Source: JAVJPJ01 sp040217295
GTDB taxonomy: Bacteria > Pseudomonadota > Alphaproteobacteria > Rhodobacterales > Rhodobacteraceae
DNA length: 23,054 nucleotides
Assembly (NCBI GenBank): GCA_964460185.1
Contig: CAYWTM010000044.1
Coordinates: forward strand, 1-23,054
Reading direction: 5' to 3'
The translations under genes and the position numbers were made by a program. Below the pieces are notes generated by a model, which saw nothing but the letters and a program-made list of their open reading frames with translations, was not told the origin of the DNA and did no database searches. Below, in pieces: positions 21,775 through 23,054 of the stretch. Each line of letters opens with the position of its first letter. Within the stretch, counting starts at the first letter, position 1.

Positions 21775-23054
21775 TCAGTCATCCAGCGCGCGGGCACCGG
21801 CCATTGTCCCGCGTCCCACGATGCCGTCGATGGGGCCCGGGTAGAGGCCACGGGCCTGCAGGATCATCTGAAAGGCCATCGCGGTTTCCCGGTCCCAGCC
21901 GGCCGGGCGCGGGCCACCGGCATCGCGCAGATCATCGGCATCGACCTCTCCGGTTTCCAGGGCGCGGACATACTCGGCCGCGGCGCGTTCGGGATCGCGG
22001 GCGGTGCCGATCCCCTGTTCCAGAAGATAGGCGCGCGCGGCGATGGCGGCCGGCAGACCGGCCTCGGCCGCGGTATTGGTCCAGCGGAAGCGCGAGGATG
22101 CGTTGGCCGGCACCCCGTCGGCGCCGGTCGCGTAGAGGTCGGCCAGTGCACCCGCGGCATCGAGATTTCCCGACCGCGCGGCAGCGGCGAGCAGCGGCAC
22201 AGCGGCGCGCGGGTTCGGCACGCCCAGATCCGCGTCCGCGCCGCCGGGAATGCCCTCGCCGCTCAGGTAGATCTGCGCCAGGTTGACCTGGGCGAAGTGG
22301 TAGCCCTGATCGGCGGCTTGCCGGAACAGCGCCAACATGCGTTCAGGATCTCGGCTTACGCCGCGTCCAAGGCGGTACATGAAGGCCAGCGTGGCCATTC
22401 CCGCGGGGTCTGAAAGATCCACGGCGGCGCGGTAGGCATCGACGGCGCGACCGCTGTCGGCGCGGACCGGCCCGATGCCGAAATTGTAGTAATCGCCAAG
22501 GCGGGTATGGGCCGCCCCCACCCCCGCCGCGGCGGCACGTTCATACAGGTCGATCGCGTCGCGATGCTGCGCGCGCGCCTGGGCGACCGTAGCCATGTGA
22601 AAGAGCGGCCCGCCCGCCTCGGGTGCAAGTTCGACCGCCTCTGCACAGGCCGCCAGCGCATCACGCAGGCGCGCGAAGACAGCTTGCTGAGCGTCCTCGC
22701 TGATCGGGACCTCGGCGGAGGGCGCGCCGGCGATGCTCATGCAGCTTTCAACAGCAGCCTCGGCGGCGAGCCGGGCGGCTTCTTCCTCGGCCAGACGGCG
22801 GGCCTCTGCCTCGGCGGCAAGGCGGGCGGCTTCTTCTTCGGCCAGACGGCGGGCTTCTGCCTCGGCGGTGAGCCGGGCGGCTTCTTCTTCGGCCAGGCGT
22901 CGGGCTTCGGCCTCGGCGGCAAGGCGGGCGGCTTCTTCCTCGGCCAGACGGCGGGCCTCTGCCTCGGCGGCGAGGCGGGCGGCGTCTTCCTCGGCCAGAC
23001 GGCGGGCCTCTGCCTCGGCGGCGAGCCGGGCGGCGTCTTCTTCGGCCAGACGGC
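21775..23054 (-). CDS. Sel1-repeat protein with charged helical repeats and peptidoglycan-binding-like tail, N-terminus outside window
   Basis: The frame is open from the right edge to the stop at 21775, giving about 426 residues of a larger protein; the Met at 22740 is internal because coding-type sequence continues upstream in frame. From the N-terminal side come tandem 17-residue units (RRLAEEEAARLAAEAEA), then ESCMSIAGAPSA, a TPR/Sel1-like section (AIDLYERAAAAGVGAAHTRLGDYYNFGIG, AGMATLAFMYRLGRGVSRDPERMLALFRQAADQG, AQVNLAQIYLSGEGI, and more), and a final AFQMILQARGLYPGPIDGIVGRGTMAGARAL, which resembles a peptidoglycan_binding_1 domain. Sel1 repeats mediate protein contacts. In related bacteria I recall similar tails on caspase-family proteins, so the missing N-terminus might be a caspase-like domain; this cannot be seen here. 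Convergent with the AhpD-like gene. Confidence 0.82.
   Translation of the reverse strand, partial: RLAEEDAARLAAEAEARRLAEEDAARLAAEAEARRLAEEEAARLAAEAEARRLAEEEAARLTAEAEARRLAEEEAARLAAEAEARRLAEEEAARLAAEAAVESCMSIAGAPSAEVPISEDAQQAVFARLRDALAACAEAVELAPEAGGPLFHMATVAQARAQHRDAIDLYERAAAAGVGAAHTRLGDYYNFGIGPVRADSGRAVDAYRAAVDLSDPAGMATLAFMYRLGRGVSRDPERMLALFRQAADQGYHFAQVNLAQIYLSGEGIPGGADADLGVPNPRAAVPLLAAAARSGNLDAAGALADLYATGADGVPANASSRFRWTNTAAEAGLPAAIAARAYLLEQGIGTARDPERAAAEYVRALETGEVDADDLRDAGGPRPAGWDRETAMAFQMILQARGLYPGPIDGIVGRGTMAGARALDD
22752..23054 (-). repeat. 51-bp in-frame tandem repeat (17-residue charged helix), at least six units
   Basis: Units begin at 22752 (first one degenerate), 22803, 22854, 22905, 22956 and 23007, each 51 bases, the last cut by the window end. 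Each codes on the minus strand for 17 residues of the type RRLAEEEAARLAAEAEA, with Glu/Asp exchange (EEE to EED) in the two units nearest the edge. Units differ at a few mostly silent positions. The encoded segment should form a long Ala/Glu/Arg-rich helix. Confidence 0.93.

Noticed and set aside
22737..22922. 61-residue Pro/Lys-rich open frame within the 51-bp repeats
   Set aside because: Off-frame reading of the tandem repeat; the in-frame reading continues the Sel1 protein.

Overview
The window looks like core-plus-transport chromosome of a GC-rich alphaproteobacterium, most likely Rhodobacteraceae (Roseobacter group or relative). The evidence is the strong G/C third-position bias, the dgt | erpA-like | xthA neighbourhood, a perfect FNR-type TTGAT-N4-ATCAA site, a GC-rich intergenic hairpin ending in a C-run and ATATTT that I recall from Rhodobacteraceae genomes, and the dense transporter operons. 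I see no tRNA, rRNA, CRISPR array, insertion sequence or phage gene. No stretch over 300 bases is without a gene. This placement is inference from sequence character, not a database match.

Layout. (1) 1-3874: a dGTPase-like gene (minus, cut by the left edge) diverges from an A-type Fe-S carrier gene. A SpoIIAA/STAS-like small protein behind an FNR box, exonuclease III and a DAO-type FAD oxidoreductase follow on the plus strand. (2) 3921-5699, minus: two half-size YeeE/YedE-type sulfur-compound membrane proteins and a Blh/ETHE1-like metallo-beta-lactamase-fold hydrolase, a compact sulfide/persulfide or thiosulfate-handling operon. (3) 5905-7494, plus: a lone family-5 solute-binding protein closed by a strong terminator. 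(4) 7666-12753, minus: a four-gene operon of periplasmic binding protein, fused double permease, ATPase and inositol-monophosphatase-family phosphatase. It resembles 'iron(III)' transporters but has the residue pattern of sugar-phosphate (AfuABC-type) importers. (5) 12946-14549, plus: an acyltransferase overlapping a CdsA-like cytidylyltransferase. (6) 14709-20980, plus: a peptide-type ABC importer operon (binding protein, glutathionyl-hydroquinone-reductase-type GST, two permeases, fused double ATPase). (7) 21175-21747, plus: an AhpD-like peroxidase-related protein. (8) 21775 to the right edge, minus: the C-terminal part of a Sel1-repeat/peptidoglycan-binding-like protein preceded by a 51-bp tandem repeat coding for a charged helix.

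How the genes work together. Two complete ABC importers carry an enzyme gene in the same operon (phosphatase in one, glutathione-dependent reductase in the other), which suggests coupled uptake and processing. The lone binding protein at 5905 is a clear paralogue of the one at 14709 and may share its membrane components. The most interesting points are the likely organophosphate specificity of the 'iron' transporter, the reductase inside the peptide-type transporter, the FNR box in front of the SpoIIAA-like gene, and the operator-like repeats at 12768-12796.
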